Both the position numbers and the translations under genes were made by a program. Shown in pieces: positions 1 to 8,802 of a stretch of DNA of 64,000 nucleotides (positions within the stretch are counted from its first letter, which is position 1; every line of letters starts with the position of its first letter). The notes under the pieces were generated by a model, which was given only the letters and a program-made list of their open reading frames with translations, was not told where the DNA came from and searched no databases. The stretch comes from Nonomuraea africana (GTDB lineage: Bacteria; Actinomycetota; Actinomycetes; Streptosporangiales; Streptosporangiaceae), in the NCBI RefSeq assembly GCF_014873535.1, contig NZ_JADBEF010000001.1, positions 4,030,001-4,094,000 on the forward strand, given 5' to 3'.

Positions 1-242
1 GCGTAGCGGAAGACGCCCCTGCTGGTGGCGAACGCCCGCACCGCGACGATCGCCACGCTCAGCGCGGCCAGCGGCGGCTGCTCGGCGGCCCTGGTGATGA
101 GCCAGGCGGCCGAGGCGATCAGGCCGAGCCCGGTCAGTTCGGCGGCCGCCCCGGCGAGCACGGCCCACAGCAGGCGGACGCCCATGCGGCGGCCGGACAT
201 CGGCTCGGTGTCCCCGGCGCCCTGCTGGGTGGTGGTGGTCAT
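1..242 (-). CDS. cydC: CydC, ATP-binding/permease subunit of cysteine/glutathione exporter (5' part only)
   Basis: Partial gene: only the first 80 or so codons are inside the window and the rest lies beyond the left edge. The ATG overlaps the stop of cydD in an ATGA arrangement. The translation has a Thr-rich start, two hydrophobic stretches (around residues 22-45 and 54-67) and ends in SRGVFRYA, which matches the start of the CydC transmembrane domain, where a GxxRYxER motif is typical. CydC pairs with CydD to export cysteine or glutathione, needed for cytochrome bd assembly. Position at the end of a cydABDC operon supports the call. Confidence 0.85.
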   Translation of the reverse strand, partial: MTTTTQQGAGDTEPMSGRRMGVRLLWAVLAGAAAELTGLGLIASAAWLITRAAEQPPLAALSVAIVAVRAFATSRGVFRY

Positions 243-1996
243 CGCTCGTCTCCTGCCTGCGCGGCGCTCGCGCCTGGGACCAGGCTCTTCTCGGCGAGGG
301 TGTCGGAGACGACCCGCCCCTCCTGGATGCGGATCACGCGGTCGGCCAGGTCGATCATCGCGGGCCGGTGCGCGACGATCACGGCGGTGCGCCCCCTGCT
401 CAGCTCGGCGGTCGCGGTGACGACGGCCGCCTCGCTGCGGCCGTCGAGGCGCGCGGTGGGCTCGTCGAGCAGCAGCAGCGAGGCGCCGGGACGGCAGAAC
501 GCGCGGGCCAGCGCCAGCCGCTGGCGCTGGCCGGCCGACAGGTTGGCGCCGCGCTCCCCCACCGGCGTGTCGTAGCCGTCGGGCAGGGCGCTGACGAACT
601 CGTCGGCGTGCGCTGCGGCGGCGGCCTGCCGTACGAGATCAGGGGTGGCCGAGGGGGCGCCGAGGCGGATGTTGTCGGCGACGGAGGTGGCGAACAGGTG
701 GGGGCGCTGGGGCACGAAGGCCAGCCGGTCGCGCCAGGCGGTCAGGTCGAGGCCGGCCAGATCGGCGCCGTCGACCAGCACGCGGCCCTCGGTGGGGGTG
801 ACGAAGCCGAGCAACAGGTGCAGGAGGGTGCTCTTGCCGCCGCCGCTCTCCCCCACCAGCGCCACCCGCTCCCCCGGCGTGATCACCAGGGAGACGTCGT
901 CGAGCGCGGGGTCGTCGCGCCCCGGATAGCGGACGGTGACGTTCTCCAGGCGGATCTCGGGGGGACCGCCGGAGGTCAGCGCCGATCGGGCGTCTTCGCG
1001 GAGGCCGGTGGCCGAGGTCCGCTCGGCCGAGCCGGCGGCGCCGGCCAGGGCCCGCTCGGGGTCGACGGCGTCGTCCAGGACGGCGAAGGCCGCGTCGGCC
1101 GCCGCGACGCCCTCCATCGAGGCGTGGAAGCGGGTGCCCATCATCCGCAGCGGCAGGTACGCCTCGGGCGCGAGCAGCAGCACCAGCAGCGCGGTCGTCA
1201 GGTCGAGCGACCCGCCGAGCAACCGCAGCCCGATCGGCACCGCGACCAGCGCGAGCGACAGCGAGGCGCACAGCTCCAGCACGAGAGAGGAGAGGAAGGC
1301 CACCCGCAGCGTCCGCATGGTCGCCGACCGGTGCGAGTCGGCCACGCGCTGGATGACGGTCGCCTGGTAGCGGGCCCTGCCGAAGGCGCGCAGGGTGGGC
1401 AGGCCGCGCACCACGTCGAGGAAGTGCCCGCCGAGCAGGGACAGCGCCCGCCACTGCCGTTCGGTGACGGCCTTGGTGTGCATGCCGACCAGCGCCCCGA
1501 AGATCGGAATGAGCGGCAGCGTCACCAGCACGATGACCGCGCTGGTGAGGTCGGCGGCGAACAGCCTGACGAGGACGGCCACCGGCACCACGCCCGCCAC
1601 CGCCATGGCGGGCAGGTACCCGGTCAGGTAGGGGTCGAGCGCGTCGAGGCCGCGACCGGTGAGCGTGACGAGCTCCCCGGATCGGTGCCCCGACAGCCGC
1701 GCCGGCCCGAGGTCCTGGAGCCGGGCCAGCAGCCGGTGACGCAGCGCGGACTTCACCCCCGTGGAGGTGCGGGCCGCGAAGATCCCCTGCCCCCAGCCGA
1801 GCAGCGCGCGCAGTCCGACGACGGCGGCCAGGACCAGCAGCGCCCCGGTGGCGAACCTGCCCGACAGCACCCCCGCCAGCAGTTCGGCCTGGACGAGCAC
1901 GAGCAGCCCGGCGATGACGGCGGCGGCCAGAGTGGCGGTCAGATGCGTGCGTACCGAACGCTCGGCTCGCATGAGCCGCAGGAGATCCTTGTGCAC
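239..1996 (-). CDS. cydD: CydD, ABC transporter subunit for cytochrome bd assembly
   Basis: 585 residues from a GTG start eight bases after the cydB stop; the reading frame stays open further upstream but that part overlaps cydB and looks like shadow sequence. The N-terminal half is an exporter-type membrane domain with about six hydrophobic helices; the C-terminal half is an ABC ATPase with Walker A GESGGGKST, signature LSAGQRQRLALARA and Walker B LLLLDEPT. The motif SGHRSGELVTLTGRG near the second helix is typical of CydD. It forms a heterodimer with CydC in the cytoplasmic membrane and exports thiols to the outside. Same strand and near-zero spacing with cydB and cydC indicate one operon. 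Confidence 0.88.
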   Translation of the reverse strand: MHKDLLRLMRAERSVRTHLTATLAAAVIAGLLVLVQAELLAGVLSGRFATGALLVLAAVVGLRALLGWGQGIFAARTSTGVKSALRHRLLARLQDLGPARLSGHRSGELVTLTGRGLDALDPYLTGYLPAMAVAGVVPVAVLVRLFAADLTSAVIVLVTLPLIPIFGALVGMHTKAVTERQWRALSLLGGHFLDVVRGLPTLRAFGRARYQATVIQRVADSHRSATMRTLRVAFLSSLVLELCASLSLALVAVPIGLRLLGGSLDLTTALLVLLLAPEAYLPLRMMGTRFHASMEGVAAADAAFAVLDDAVDPERALAGAAGSAERTSATGLREDARSALTSGGPPEIRLENVTVRYPGRDDPALDDVSLVITPGERVALVGESGGGKSTLLHLLLGFVTPTEGRVLVDGADLAGLDLTAWRDRLAFVPQRPHLFATSVADNIRLGAPSATPDLVRQAAAAAHADEFVSALPDGYDTPVGERGANLSAGQRQRLALARAFCRPGASLLLLDEPTARLDGRSEAAVVTATAELSRGRTAVIVAHRPAMIDLADRVIRIQEGRVVSDTLAEKSLVPGASAAQAGDER

Positions 1997-2003
1997 GGGC
2001 CCT

Positions 2004-2732
2004 CTAGAAGAACGACGGGATGCGGTCGGCGCCCTTGCCTGGACGGAAGGTGCGCCACACCCATACTTGCGCGCCCACCATGAGGGGTGCGAACGGGACC
2101 ACCATGAGACTGAGCACATTCAGCGTCGCGGCCGGCGCCGCGTGGTCGAGCAGGTGCGGGGCGACGGCCGCCAGCAGCACGATGACGGGCGCGGCGGCCG
2201 CGAGCGCCGACAGGGTCAGGCTCCTGCCCCCGCCGCGCGCCTCCCTCCAGGCCAGGAAGGTCCTGCCGTGGAAGGCGAACAGCGCGGTGGTGACCGCGCC
2301 GAGGGCCAGCCCGGCGATCCACGGCAGGCCCGCGACCGAGCCGATCACCATCCCCCAGCCGACGGCCAGCACCAGCGAGCCGAGCGAGATCATCAGATCC
2401 CAGAACCCGCGCCACGCGCGCCCGTCCATCCTGCGGCGGAACCACAGACCCGCGTCACGCACGATCCAGCCCAGCAGCATGGCCACGACGAGCGGGTAGA
2501 GCGCGAAGATCACCTCTCCTTCCAGCGCGGGGAACGCGCCGAACAGCACGCCCGCCACCGCCACCAGCCATACCTCGTTGGCCAGCACGAACGGCGCCAT
2601 CGCCGCGACCATGCGGTCCCTGCGCTCCTGGGAACGGCCGGCCATCAGCAGCCCCACCCCCAGGTCGAAGCCCTCGAGGGCGAAGTAGCCCGTCAGCAGG
2701 ACGGCGAAGGCGAGCAGCCACACGACTTCCAT
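2004..2732 (-). CDS. cydB: Cytochrome bd ubiquinol/menaquinol oxidase subunit II (short form)
   Basis: 242 residues, all hydrophobic helices (about seven). The first helix carries GYFALEGFDLGVGLL, the hallmark N terminus of CydB with its conserved GFDxGxG. ATG start lies one base upstream of the end of cydA, so the two are translationally coupled. CydB is the structural partner of the haem-bearing CydA. The usual CydB is around 330-380 residues, so this one is about 100 residues shorter; no frameshift is visible and the end is a clean FF-stop, so it looks like a naturally compact version and not a broken gene. Confidence 0.85.
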   Translation of the reverse strand: MEVVWLLAFAVLLTGYFALEGFDLGVGLLMAGRSQERRDRMVAAMAPFVLANEVWLVAVAGVLFGAFPALEGEVIFALYPLVVAMLLGWIVRDAGLWFRRRMDGRAWRGFWDLMISLGSLVLAVGWGMVIGSVAGLPWIAGLALGAVTTALFAFHGRTFLAWREARGGGRSLTLSALAAAAPVIVLLAAVAPHLLDHAAPAATLNVLSLMVVPFAPLMVGAQVWVWRTFRPGKGADRIPSFF

Positions 2733-2733
2733 G

Positions 2734-3906
2734 TCAGACCTCCAGGCGAACGGGCTGGGGAGCGGCGGGAACCGGCCACGCGCCGAGCGCGAGGTCGCCG
2801 GGGCCGCGCCGGACGACGCGGGCGATCAGGACGTAGTCGACGACGGCCAGCAGCCCGAGCACGGCGGTGAAACCGATCAGCGACGCCGTGACCATGCCCG
2901 AGGTCAGCCCTGGCGACATCGCGTCGGCGACGGTGAGCCGCTCCCAGATCATCCACGGCTGGCGGCCGATCTCCCTGGCCATCCAGCCGAAGGTCGCGGC
3001 CAGGAACGGCAGCGGCGTCATGATGATCAGGATGGGATGGGCCCAGCGCCAGCGCGGTAGCCAGTAGACGGTCGGCAGCAGCAGGAAGGGCACGACCAGC
3101 TGCATCAGCTCGCCGATCAGGACCATGAAGCCGAGCCCGATCGCCGCCCCCGTGTTGCCCTCGAACTTGGCCTCCTGCACCACGGCGAACTGCGCGTATC
3201 CGGTGCCCACGGCCACCACGACCCCGATGGCCGCGACCACGACGCCCGTGCGCAGGGACTTGGTGAAGAACTCCTGGTAGGTCGTGCGGCGCAGCAGCTG
3301 GTATGCGCTGGCGCCCATGAGGAGGAACCCGCCTGCCGTGAGCCCGGCCCCGATGACGTGCGGGAAGGACAGGACGAGGGCCTTGTTGGACAGCAGCGCG
3401 CCGAAGTCGGTGAGCTCCAGGTGGTCGCCCTTCACGACGGAGCCGACCGGGTTCTGCAGGAAGGAGTTGGCGACCATGATGTAGAAGGCGCTCCCGTAGG
3501 CGGTGAGCGTGACGATCCAGATGCACGCCAGGTGCAGGCCCTTGGGCAGCCGGTGCCAGCCGAAGATCCACAGTCCGAGGAAGGTCGACTCGAGGAAGAA
3601 GGCGACCAGCGTCTCCATCGCCAGCGGCGCGCCGAACACGTCGCCCGCGTAGTGCGACAGGCCGCTCCAGCTCAGCCCGAACTGGAACTCCATCACCAGA
3701 CCCGTGACGATGCCCAGGGCGTAGTTGATCACGTAGATCTGGCCCCAGAACCTGGTCATGTGCTCGTGGAGGGGGTTGCCGGAGCGCACCCAGCGGGTGT
3801 GCATGATCGCCACCAGCGGAGCGAGGCCCAGCGTGAGGACCACGAAGAGGAAGTGCAGGCTGCCTGTCAACGCGAACTGCAGGCGGGCCAGATCCAGGAC
3901 GTCCAT
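2734..3906 (-). CDS. cydA: Cytochrome bd quinol oxidase subunit I (Q-loop nearly absent)
   Basis: 390-residue membrane protein. H18 and H183 match the haem b595 and b558 histidine ligands, E98 and E106 match the proton-path glutamates (E99/E107 in E. coli), and GRQPW is at 314-318 with the preceding E312. The segment expected to hold the quinol-binding Q-loop is reduced to a few residues around QEAKFEG (244-250), directly followed by the next helix, which explains the small size (E. coli CydA is about 520 residues). Function is reduction of O2 to water with electrons from quinol. First gene of the cyd operon; the upstream gap contains the phased repeat described separately. Confidence 0.9.
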   Translation of the reverse strand: MDVLDLARLQFALTGSLHFLFVVLTLGLAPLVAIMHTRWVRSGNPLHEHMTRFWGQIYVINYALGIVTGLVMEFQFGLSWSGLSHYAGDVFGAPLAMETLVAFFLESTFLGLWIFGWHRLPKGLHLACIWIVTLTAYGSAFYIMVANSFLQNPVGSVVKGDHLELTDFGALLSNKALVLSFPHVIGAGLTAGGFLLMGASAYQLLRRTTYQEFFTKSLRTGVVVAAIGVVVAVGTGYAQFAVVQEAKFEGNTGAAIGLGFMVLIGELMQLVVPFLLLPTVYWLPRWRWAHPILIIMTPLPFLAATFGWMAREIGRQPWMIWERLTVADAMSPGLTSGMVTASLIGFTAVLGLLAVVDYVLIARVVRRGPGDLALGAWPVPAAPQPVRLEV

Positions 3907-3930
3907 CGCATCAAACTCCGTCGTTGTGTC

Positions 3931-3970
3931 TGCCTACATATAGAGAGCCTACATGTAGACTGCCTACATG
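3931..3970. promoter_or_regulatory. Probable operator: three CCTACAT units at 15-bp spacing between cydA and padR
   Basis: GCCTACAT occurs at 3932, 3947 and 3962, an exact 15-bp period, and the middle copy forms the 10-bp palindrome CTACATGTAG (3949-3958). PadR-family regulators bind ATGT/ACAT-containing palindromes, and a padR gene starts 18 bp away. The site lies between the divergent starts of cydA and padR, so it could control both. Inference from layout; binding has not been shown. Confidence 0.55.
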
Positions 3971-3987
3971 ACGAACGCGGACCTAGG

Positions 3988-4341
3988 ATGGGCGATGTGA
4001 ATCCCGACGCGCTTCGCGGTCACATGGACGCTCTGCTGCTCTCCGTGCTCGAGCACGAGCCGCTGCACGGCTACGCCATCATCGAGGCGCTGCAGGAGCG
4101 CAGCGGGGGCGCGCTGGCCGTCCCCACGGGCACCGTCTATCCCGCCCTGCGCAGGCTGGAGAGGGTCGGCTATCTGGCGAGCGAGTGGGCGACGGTGGGT
4201 GGTCGCAAGCGACGCACCTACCGGCTGACCTCCTCGGGGGCCAAGCAGCTGGCGGGCGAGCGGTCGGCGTGGCGGGAGTTCGCCGAGGTGATCGCGAGCG
4301 TGCTGGAGCCCGGCGCACGGCGAGCCGAAGCCGCCGGGTGA
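3988..4341 (+). CDS. PadR-family transcriptional regulator
   Basis: 117 residues starting at ATG; an alternative GTG start three codons downstream (3997) has AGGA at a better distance. The sequence has the PadR N-terminal winged helix: DALLLSVLEHEPLHGYAI followed by GTVYPALRRLERVGYL (recognition helix) and a wing with GRKRRTYRLT. There is only a short C-terminal tail, as in small PadR proteins. It is divergent from cydA across a repeat that looks like a PadR operator, so it probably represses itself and perhaps the cytochrome bd operon. It converges with the HAAS-type gene, and PadR and HAAS genes are often neighbours. Confidence 0.85.
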   Translation: MGDVNPDALRGHMDALLLSVLEHEPLHGYAIIEALQERSGGALAVPTGTVYPALRRLERVGYLASEWATVGGRKRRTYRLTSSGAKQLAGERSAWREFAEVIASVLEPGARRAEAAG

Positions 4342-4375
4342 GCCCCCAGGAGCGGTCGTAGCCGTCAGATGACCG

Positions 4376-5044
4376 TCAGGCGGGACGCGGCCGCCGGGTG
4401 AGGCGCAGGCAGCGGGCCGCGCAGTACAGCTGCAGGCCGTTCAGCAGCGGCGTGGTCAGCGAGAGGAGCATGCCGGGCAGGAAACCCGAGAAGCCGGTGG
4501 GGCCCTGCGAGCCGTACTGCAGGGCGGCGCTGAAGAGCAGTGTCACCGGCAGCATCGCCCAGACCCACACCGCGAGCAGGCGGGTCGCCCGCTCGGGCCT
4601 GCGCAGCCAGCGCGCCCCCCAGGTGAGCGCGAGCAGGGTCAGACCGCCGAGCACGCCGGTGGCCAGGTGGAACAGGTCGAGCGCGCGGGCCACCGGCAGG
4701 AACCACTCGGGCCTGTTCGCCCAGTCGTCGGCGTTCACCGGGAAGAAGGCCCAGATGAGGCTCCACAGCAGCGTCGTCAGCGGCACGCTGACGAACAGCA
4801 GCGCCGCCAGCCTGCGACCCGCGGTCGCGGTCAGCTCGCGCTGGTAGCCCGGCGCGATCTCGCGCAGCTCACCGAACTCCTCGACGGCCAGGCGCTCGGC
4901 CTCGAGCCGGCCCAGGCCCGCCTCCTCGTAGGCCTCGGCGGTGTCGACGAGACTGTCGCGGGCCTCGACGACCAGGTCGCGCTTGGGCCCGCCGGGGCCC
5001 TCGAGCGCCCTGTTGAGCCCGGCCACGTAGTCGTCGATCAGCAT
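4376..5044 (-). CDS. HAAS-domain membrane protein (permease-prefix type)
   Basis: 222 residues. ATG at 5044 was chosen because GGAGG sits 5 bases upstream; the frame is open 12 codons further. Residues 1-75 are a soluble helical module with YVAGLNRALEG, then EARDSLVDTAEAYEEAG and AVEEFGEL, the pattern of the HAAS/DUF1700 signalling domain. Four hydrophobic helices follow. Such proteins are usually linked to PadR regulators, and one ends 34 bp away on the opposite strand. The role is unknown; a membrane sensor or partner of the PadR is an inference. It follows the pentapeptide gene with a 10-bp gap, so the two are probably co-transcribed. Confidence 0.7.
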   Translation of the reverse strand: MLIDDYVAGLNRALEGPGGPKRDLVVEARDSLVDTAEAYEEAGLGRLEAERLAVEEFGELREIAPGYQRELTATAGRRLAALLFVSVPLTTLLWSLIWAFFPVNADDWANRPEWFLPVARALDLFHLATGVLGGLTLLALTWGARWLRRPERATRLLAVWVWAMLPVTLLFSAALQYGSQGPTGFSGFLPGMLLSLTTPLLNGLQLYCAARCLRLTRRPRPA

Positions 5045-5054
5045 GGCCTCCAGT

Positions 5055-6224
5055 TTACGGAGAACCCCCGTGGCCGGCATCGGGGAAATCCCTGACGTCG
5101 CCCGCCGTCCGGAGAGGGGTCAGCGGTGCGGCGCGGTCGCCGGGACCCTGGGCCCAGCCGCGCCAGCGGTGCTCGTCGGCCAGGGCCCCGCGGCGGGAGA
5201 ACCAGCGCAGCGGCCAGCGCAGGCTCAGCCGTACTCCCCCGGGGGTGAAGGCGAACGTGCAGCCGGTCAGCCGCAGCCCCGACGGGTGCGCGAGCCCGGC
5301 GAACCTGCACGCTGACAGATCGAGCCTGAACAGCGACAGGTCAGGGGCGACGGCCGCGCGCAGCGAGCTGATCGTGCAGAACCCCCGTCCCGAGACCGTC
5401 GCCGGGCCGCGCAGGACGGCCGACTCCAGGTCGGCGTGCGAGCCGGTGAGCCTGATCGCCGTCGTGCCCCGCACCTCGATCCTGCGCAGGTCGACCGAGC
5501 AGTCCTCGACGGTCAGGTCGAGCGCGCCGTCGGCGCGGGCGCCCGTCGCCGACAGCCGCCCGGTGGCCGACAGGTAGGCCGCCGACGCGAAGTGCGCGGA
5601 CTCGAACGCCGCCCTCCCCCGCACCTTCCTGAACGACAGCGTGCGCCCGAACCTGGCGCCTCTGAAAGCGGCCTGCTCGCCGAACACGGCGCCGTCGAAG
5701 GTGGCGTAGCCGTCGAACCTGGCCCGCTCGCACGACAGCCCGCGGGTGAAGACGGCCGCGCTGAACAGGGCGTCGCTGCCCACCACGGCCCGGTCGAAGC
5801 AGGCGTGGCCGCGCACCGTGGCGCCGTGGAAGGACAGCTGGCGGGCGAACCTGGCCCCGGTGAACGAGACGTTGCCGGCGAAGGTCGCGCCGAAGAAGGA
5901 GGCGAGCCGGTCGAACCTGGCGCCGTCGAGCGACACGTCGCCGTGGAAGCGCACCTCGGTGAAACGGGCCTCGCCGGTGAAGCGGGCCAGGTCCATGCGG
6001 GCCCTGCCGGGCCTGCCCTCCACCGCGGCCAGCACCCTGGCCAGCAGCTCGCCGTCGATCGTGGTCCCGCGGAGGTCGAGCAGCCGCCCCGGGCGGATGC
6101 CTTCGAGAGCGTCGGTCAGCTGCTCGGGGGACAGATGTGACAGGCAGCGACCGTACGGCTGGCGCGCGACTCCCGTGCATGACGGGGAGTGTGAACACGT
6201 GGCCCAGTCCATGTCCATGGTCAT
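5055..6224 (-). CDS. Pentapeptide-repeat protein with N-terminal Cys/His motif
   Basis: 389 residues. Residues 8-30 hold a possible metal-binding cluster (C10, H12, C16, C27, H30). From about residue 75 to 215 runs a series of five-residue repeats of the type A-x-F-x-x (for example ARFTG, ARFTE, VRFHG, ARFDR), expected to fold as a right-handed four-sided beta-helix; a second, less regular stretch follows to about 300. The C-terminal 80 residues are Arg- and Trp-rich and not assignable. No signal peptide is seen, so it is probably cytoplasmic. Molecular target unknown; gyrase protection of the MfpA type is possible but nothing here singles it out. Upstream partner of the HAAS gene. Confidence 0.75.
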   Translation of the reverse strand: MTMDMDWATCSHSPSCTGVARQPYGRCLSHLSPEQLTDALEGIRPGRLLDLRGTTIDGELLARVLAAVEGRPGRARMDLARFTGEARFTEVRFHGDVSLDGARFDRLASFFGATFAGNVSFTGARFARQLSFHGATVRGHACFDRAVVGSDALFSAAVFTRGLSCERARFDGYATFDGAVFGEQAAFRGARFGRTLSFRKVRGRAAFESAHFASAAYLSATGRLSATGARADGALDLTVEDCSVDLRRIEVRGTTAIRLTGSHADLESAVLRGPATVSGRGFCTISSLRAAVAPDLSLFRLDLSACRFAGLAHPSGLRLTGCTFAFTPGGVRLSLRWPLRWFSRRGALADEHRWRGWAQGPGDRAAPLTPLRTAGDVRDFPDAGHGGSP

Positions 6225-6338
6225 ACCCGTGTTGCTAGGTCATGAGACGACATGTCGGCGGCCGGCGTCTGGGCAAGGGTAGATGATTTCATCCCTTTGT
6301 GGCGTTACGTTCGGTTATCTCCATCTAAAGTGCCGGTC

Positions 6339-8687
6339 ATGCGAGCTTTAACCGCCCTTGTCGCCCTCGGCCTCGCCGCCGCGGGCGTGGCGACCCTCTC
6401 GACCACCCCCGCCATCGCGGCGCCGGGGCCGCTCGTCATCAGCCAGGTCTACGGTGGCGGCGGCAACTCCGGCGCGCCGCTGGCGAACGACTTCGTGGAG
6501 CTGTTCAACAGGAGCTCCGCTCCCGTGGCCATCGACGGCTGGTCGGTGCAGTACACCAGCGCCACCGGCACCGGCCACTTCGCCGCCAACGTGGCCAGGC
6601 TCTCCGGCACGCTTGCGCCCGGCCAGTACTACCTGGTGCAGCTCGCCGCGGGCAGCAACCCGGGTACGGCGCTGCCCGCCCCCGACGCCACCGCCGGCAT
6701 CAACATCAGCGGCAGCGCGGGCAAGGTGGCGCTGGTCCGCTCGGCCACCGGCCTGGCCTGCAACGGCAGCCCGACTTCCTGCACACCGGAGCAGGCCGCG
6801 CAGATCGCCGACCTCGTCGGCTTCGGCACGGCGAACTTCTTCGAGGGCTCGGGCGCCGCGCCAGGCCTGTCGAACAGCACGGCGGCGCTGCGCAAGGCGC
6901 GCGGCTGCGCCGACGCCGACGACAACGCCGCCGACTTCGAGACGGGGACGCCTGCCCCGCGCAACACCGCGACCGCCCCCGCCGTCTGCGGCGGCACGGG
7001 CGAGCCCACCCCTTCGCCCACCCCCACGTCGTCGCCCACGCCGTCGCCCACGACCGACCCCTGCGACACGGCCGCGACCCATCAGATCGCCGCCGTCCAG
7101 GGCGCGGGCGACGCCAGCCCGCTGGCCGGGCAGACCGTGCGGGTGGAGGGCGTCGTGACCGGCGACTTCCAGAAGAGCGCCGAGCTGAGCGGCTTCTTCC
7201 TCCAGGACGCCACGCCCGACGCCGACCCGAAGACCTCCGAGGGCCTGTTCGCCTTCGCCCGCGACACCGTCAAGGACGTCAAGGTCGGCGACAGGGTGCT
7301 GGTCACCGGCAAGGTGATCGAGTTCAACGGCTGGACCGAGCTGTCGCCCGTGACCGCCGTCGACGTGTGCGGCACGGGAACGGTCCCGGCCCAGCCCCAG
7401 CAGCTGCCCAGGGCGGAGGGGACCACCTTCGAGCCCGTCGAGAACATGCTGGTCACCTTCTCCGAGCCGCTGACCGTCACCGAGCACTACAACCTGGGCC
7501 GCTTCGGCGAGGTCACCGTCTCCTCCGAGGGGCGCCTGTACCAGCCGACCGACCGGCCGGGCGTGGACGCGGCGCTCGACGCCCGCCGTTCGCTGCTGAT
7601 CGACGACGGATCCAGCAGGGAGAACCCCGCCACGATCCCGTACACCAGCCCGCGCGTGGTGCGCACCGGCGACACCGCCGCGGGGGTGACCGGCGTGCTC
7701 GGTTACGGCTTCGGCGCCTACCGGCTCCAGCCCACCAAGCCGATCACCTTCCTGCCGACCAACCCGCGCCTGCCGCGGCCGCTGCCGGTCGGCGGGAACG
7801 TCAAGGTGGCCAGCCTCAACACGCTCAACTGGTTCACCACGCTCGACTCTCGCGGCGCGAACACCGCCGTCGAGCAGAAGCGGCAGCTCGACAAGCTGGT
7901 GGCGACGTTGCAGGGCATCGACGCCGACGTGGTCGGCCTCATGGAGGTCGAGAACAACGGCCAGACCGCCCTGCAGGCGCTGACCGACGCCCTGAACGCC
8001 AAGGTGGGCGCGGGCACCTACGCCGCCCTCGCGCACCCGTTCCCCGGCACGGACGCGATCCAGGTCGCGATGATCTACAAGCCCGCCAGGGTCTCGCCGG
8101 TCGGCGCCGCGCAGTCCTCCGAGGACGCGGTCTTCAGCAGGCCGCCGCTGATCCAGACCTTCAGGCAGGCCGGTGGCGGGCAGCCGTTCACGATGATCGT
8201 CAACCACTTCAAGTCGAAGGGCTCCTGCCCGCCCAGCGGCCCCGAGGCCGACCAGGGCGACGGGCAGTCGTGCTGGAACCCGCTGCGGGTCAGGCAGTCC
8301 GAGGCCATCCTGGGGCTGATCTCCTCCCTCGACCTGCCGCACCCGCTGGTGCTCGGCGACCTCAACGCCTACGGCGAGGAGGACCCGATCGACACGCTGG
8401 AGGCCGGCGGCCTGACCAGCGTGACCAAGCGGTTCGTCCCCGCGCCGCTGCGCTACAGCTACCTGTTCAACGGCCTCGCGGGCGAGCTCGACCACGCGCT
8501 GGTCGGCAAGCAGCTGCTCAAGCGGGTGACCGGGGCGACGATCTGGCACGTCAACTCCGACGAGCCGCGCATCCTCGACTACAACACCGAGTTCAACCCG
8601 CCCGCGCTGTACCGGCCCGACGCCTTCCGCTCCTCCGACCACGACCCCCTGGTGATCGGCCTGTCCCTGCCCGGCGGCAAGGACTGA
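6339..8687 (+). CDS. Secreted ExeM/NucH-type endonuclease with lamin-tail domain
   Basis: 782 residues from ATG at 6339. A Sec signal peptide (MRALTALVALGLAAAGVA) ends near an AIAAPG cleavage region. Domains in order: lamin-tail domain (LVISQVYGGGGNSG, FVELFNRSS, WSVQY), a Pro/Thr/Ser linker around residues 220-240, an OB-fold-like region beginning HQIAAVQGAGDASPLAGQ, then an endonuclease/exonuclease/phosphatase domain with MEVENNG, IVNHFKSKG, LGDLNAYGEEDP and SDHDPLV motifs. These are the metal-binding and catalytic elements of the DNase I-like fold. Predicted extracellular DNase, likely for nutrient scavenging. It ends 16 bp before a strong terminator and appears to be a single-gene unit. 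Confidence 0.88.
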   Translation: MRALTALVALGLAAAGVATLSTTPAIAAPGPLVISQVYGGGGNSGAPLANDFVELFNRSSAPVAIDGWSVQYTSATGTGHFAANVARLSGTLAPGQYYLVQLAAGSNPGTALPAPDATAGINISGSAGKVALVRSATGLACNGSPTSCTPEQAAQIADLVGFGTANFFEGSGAAPGLSNSTAALRKARGCADADDNAADFETGTPAPRNTATAPAVCGGTGEPTPSPTPTSSPTPSPTTDPCDTAATHQIAAVQGAGDASPLAGQTVRVEGVVTGDFQKSAELSGFFLQDATPDADPKTSEGLFAFARDTVKDVKVGDRVLVTGKVIEFNGWTELSPVTAVDVCGTGTVPAQPQQLPRAEGTTFEPVENMLVTFSEPLTVTEHYNLGRFGEVTVSSEGRLYQPTDRPGVDAALDARRSLLIDDGSSRENPATIPYTSPRVVRTGDTAAGVTGVLGYGFGAYRLQPTKPITFLPTNPRLPRPLPVGGNVKVASLNTLNWFTTLDSRGANTAVEQKRQLDKLVATLQGIDADVVGLMEVENNGQTALQALTDALNAKVGAGTYAALAHPFPGTDAIQVAMIYKPARVSPVGAAQSSEDAVFSRPPLIQTFRQAGGGQPFTMIVNHFKSKGSCPPSGPEADQGDGQSCWNPLRVRQSEAILGLISSLDLPHPLVLGDLNAYGEEDPIDTLEAGGLTSVTKRFVPAPLRYSYLFNGLAGELDHALVGKQLLKRVTGATIWHVNSDEPRILDYNTEFNPPALYRPDAFRSSDHDPLVIGLSLPGGKD

Positions 8688-8703
8688 CCTGATCCCTCTC
8701 ACG

Positions 8704-8738
8704 GCGGCCTCCTCCCTTCCGGGAGGGGGCCGCTCTTG
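8704..8738 (+). terminator. Rho-independent terminator after the nuclease gene
   Basis: GCGGCC(T)CCTCCC pairs with GGGAGG(G)GGCCGC across a 5-base loop (stem 8704-8733), followed by a T-rich run TCTTGTG. It starts 16 bp after the nuclease stop. Confidence 0.7.
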
Positions 8739-8741
8739 TGT

Positions 8742-8770
8742 TTGCCGGGCAATCAGGTTTACATTACAAA
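8742..8770 (+). promoter_or_regulatory. Possible sigma-70-type promoter for the wHTH/ABC operon
   Basis: TTGCCG and TACAAA are separated by 17 bp, followed 32 bp later by the GTG of the first gene. ACCAGTT occurs at 8770 and again at 8787, a possible repressor half-site pair for the winged-helix protein encoded two cistrons down. Pattern-based only. Confidence 0.35.
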
Positions 8771-8802
8771 CCAGTTGATGACATCGACCAGTTTGGAACG
8801 AC

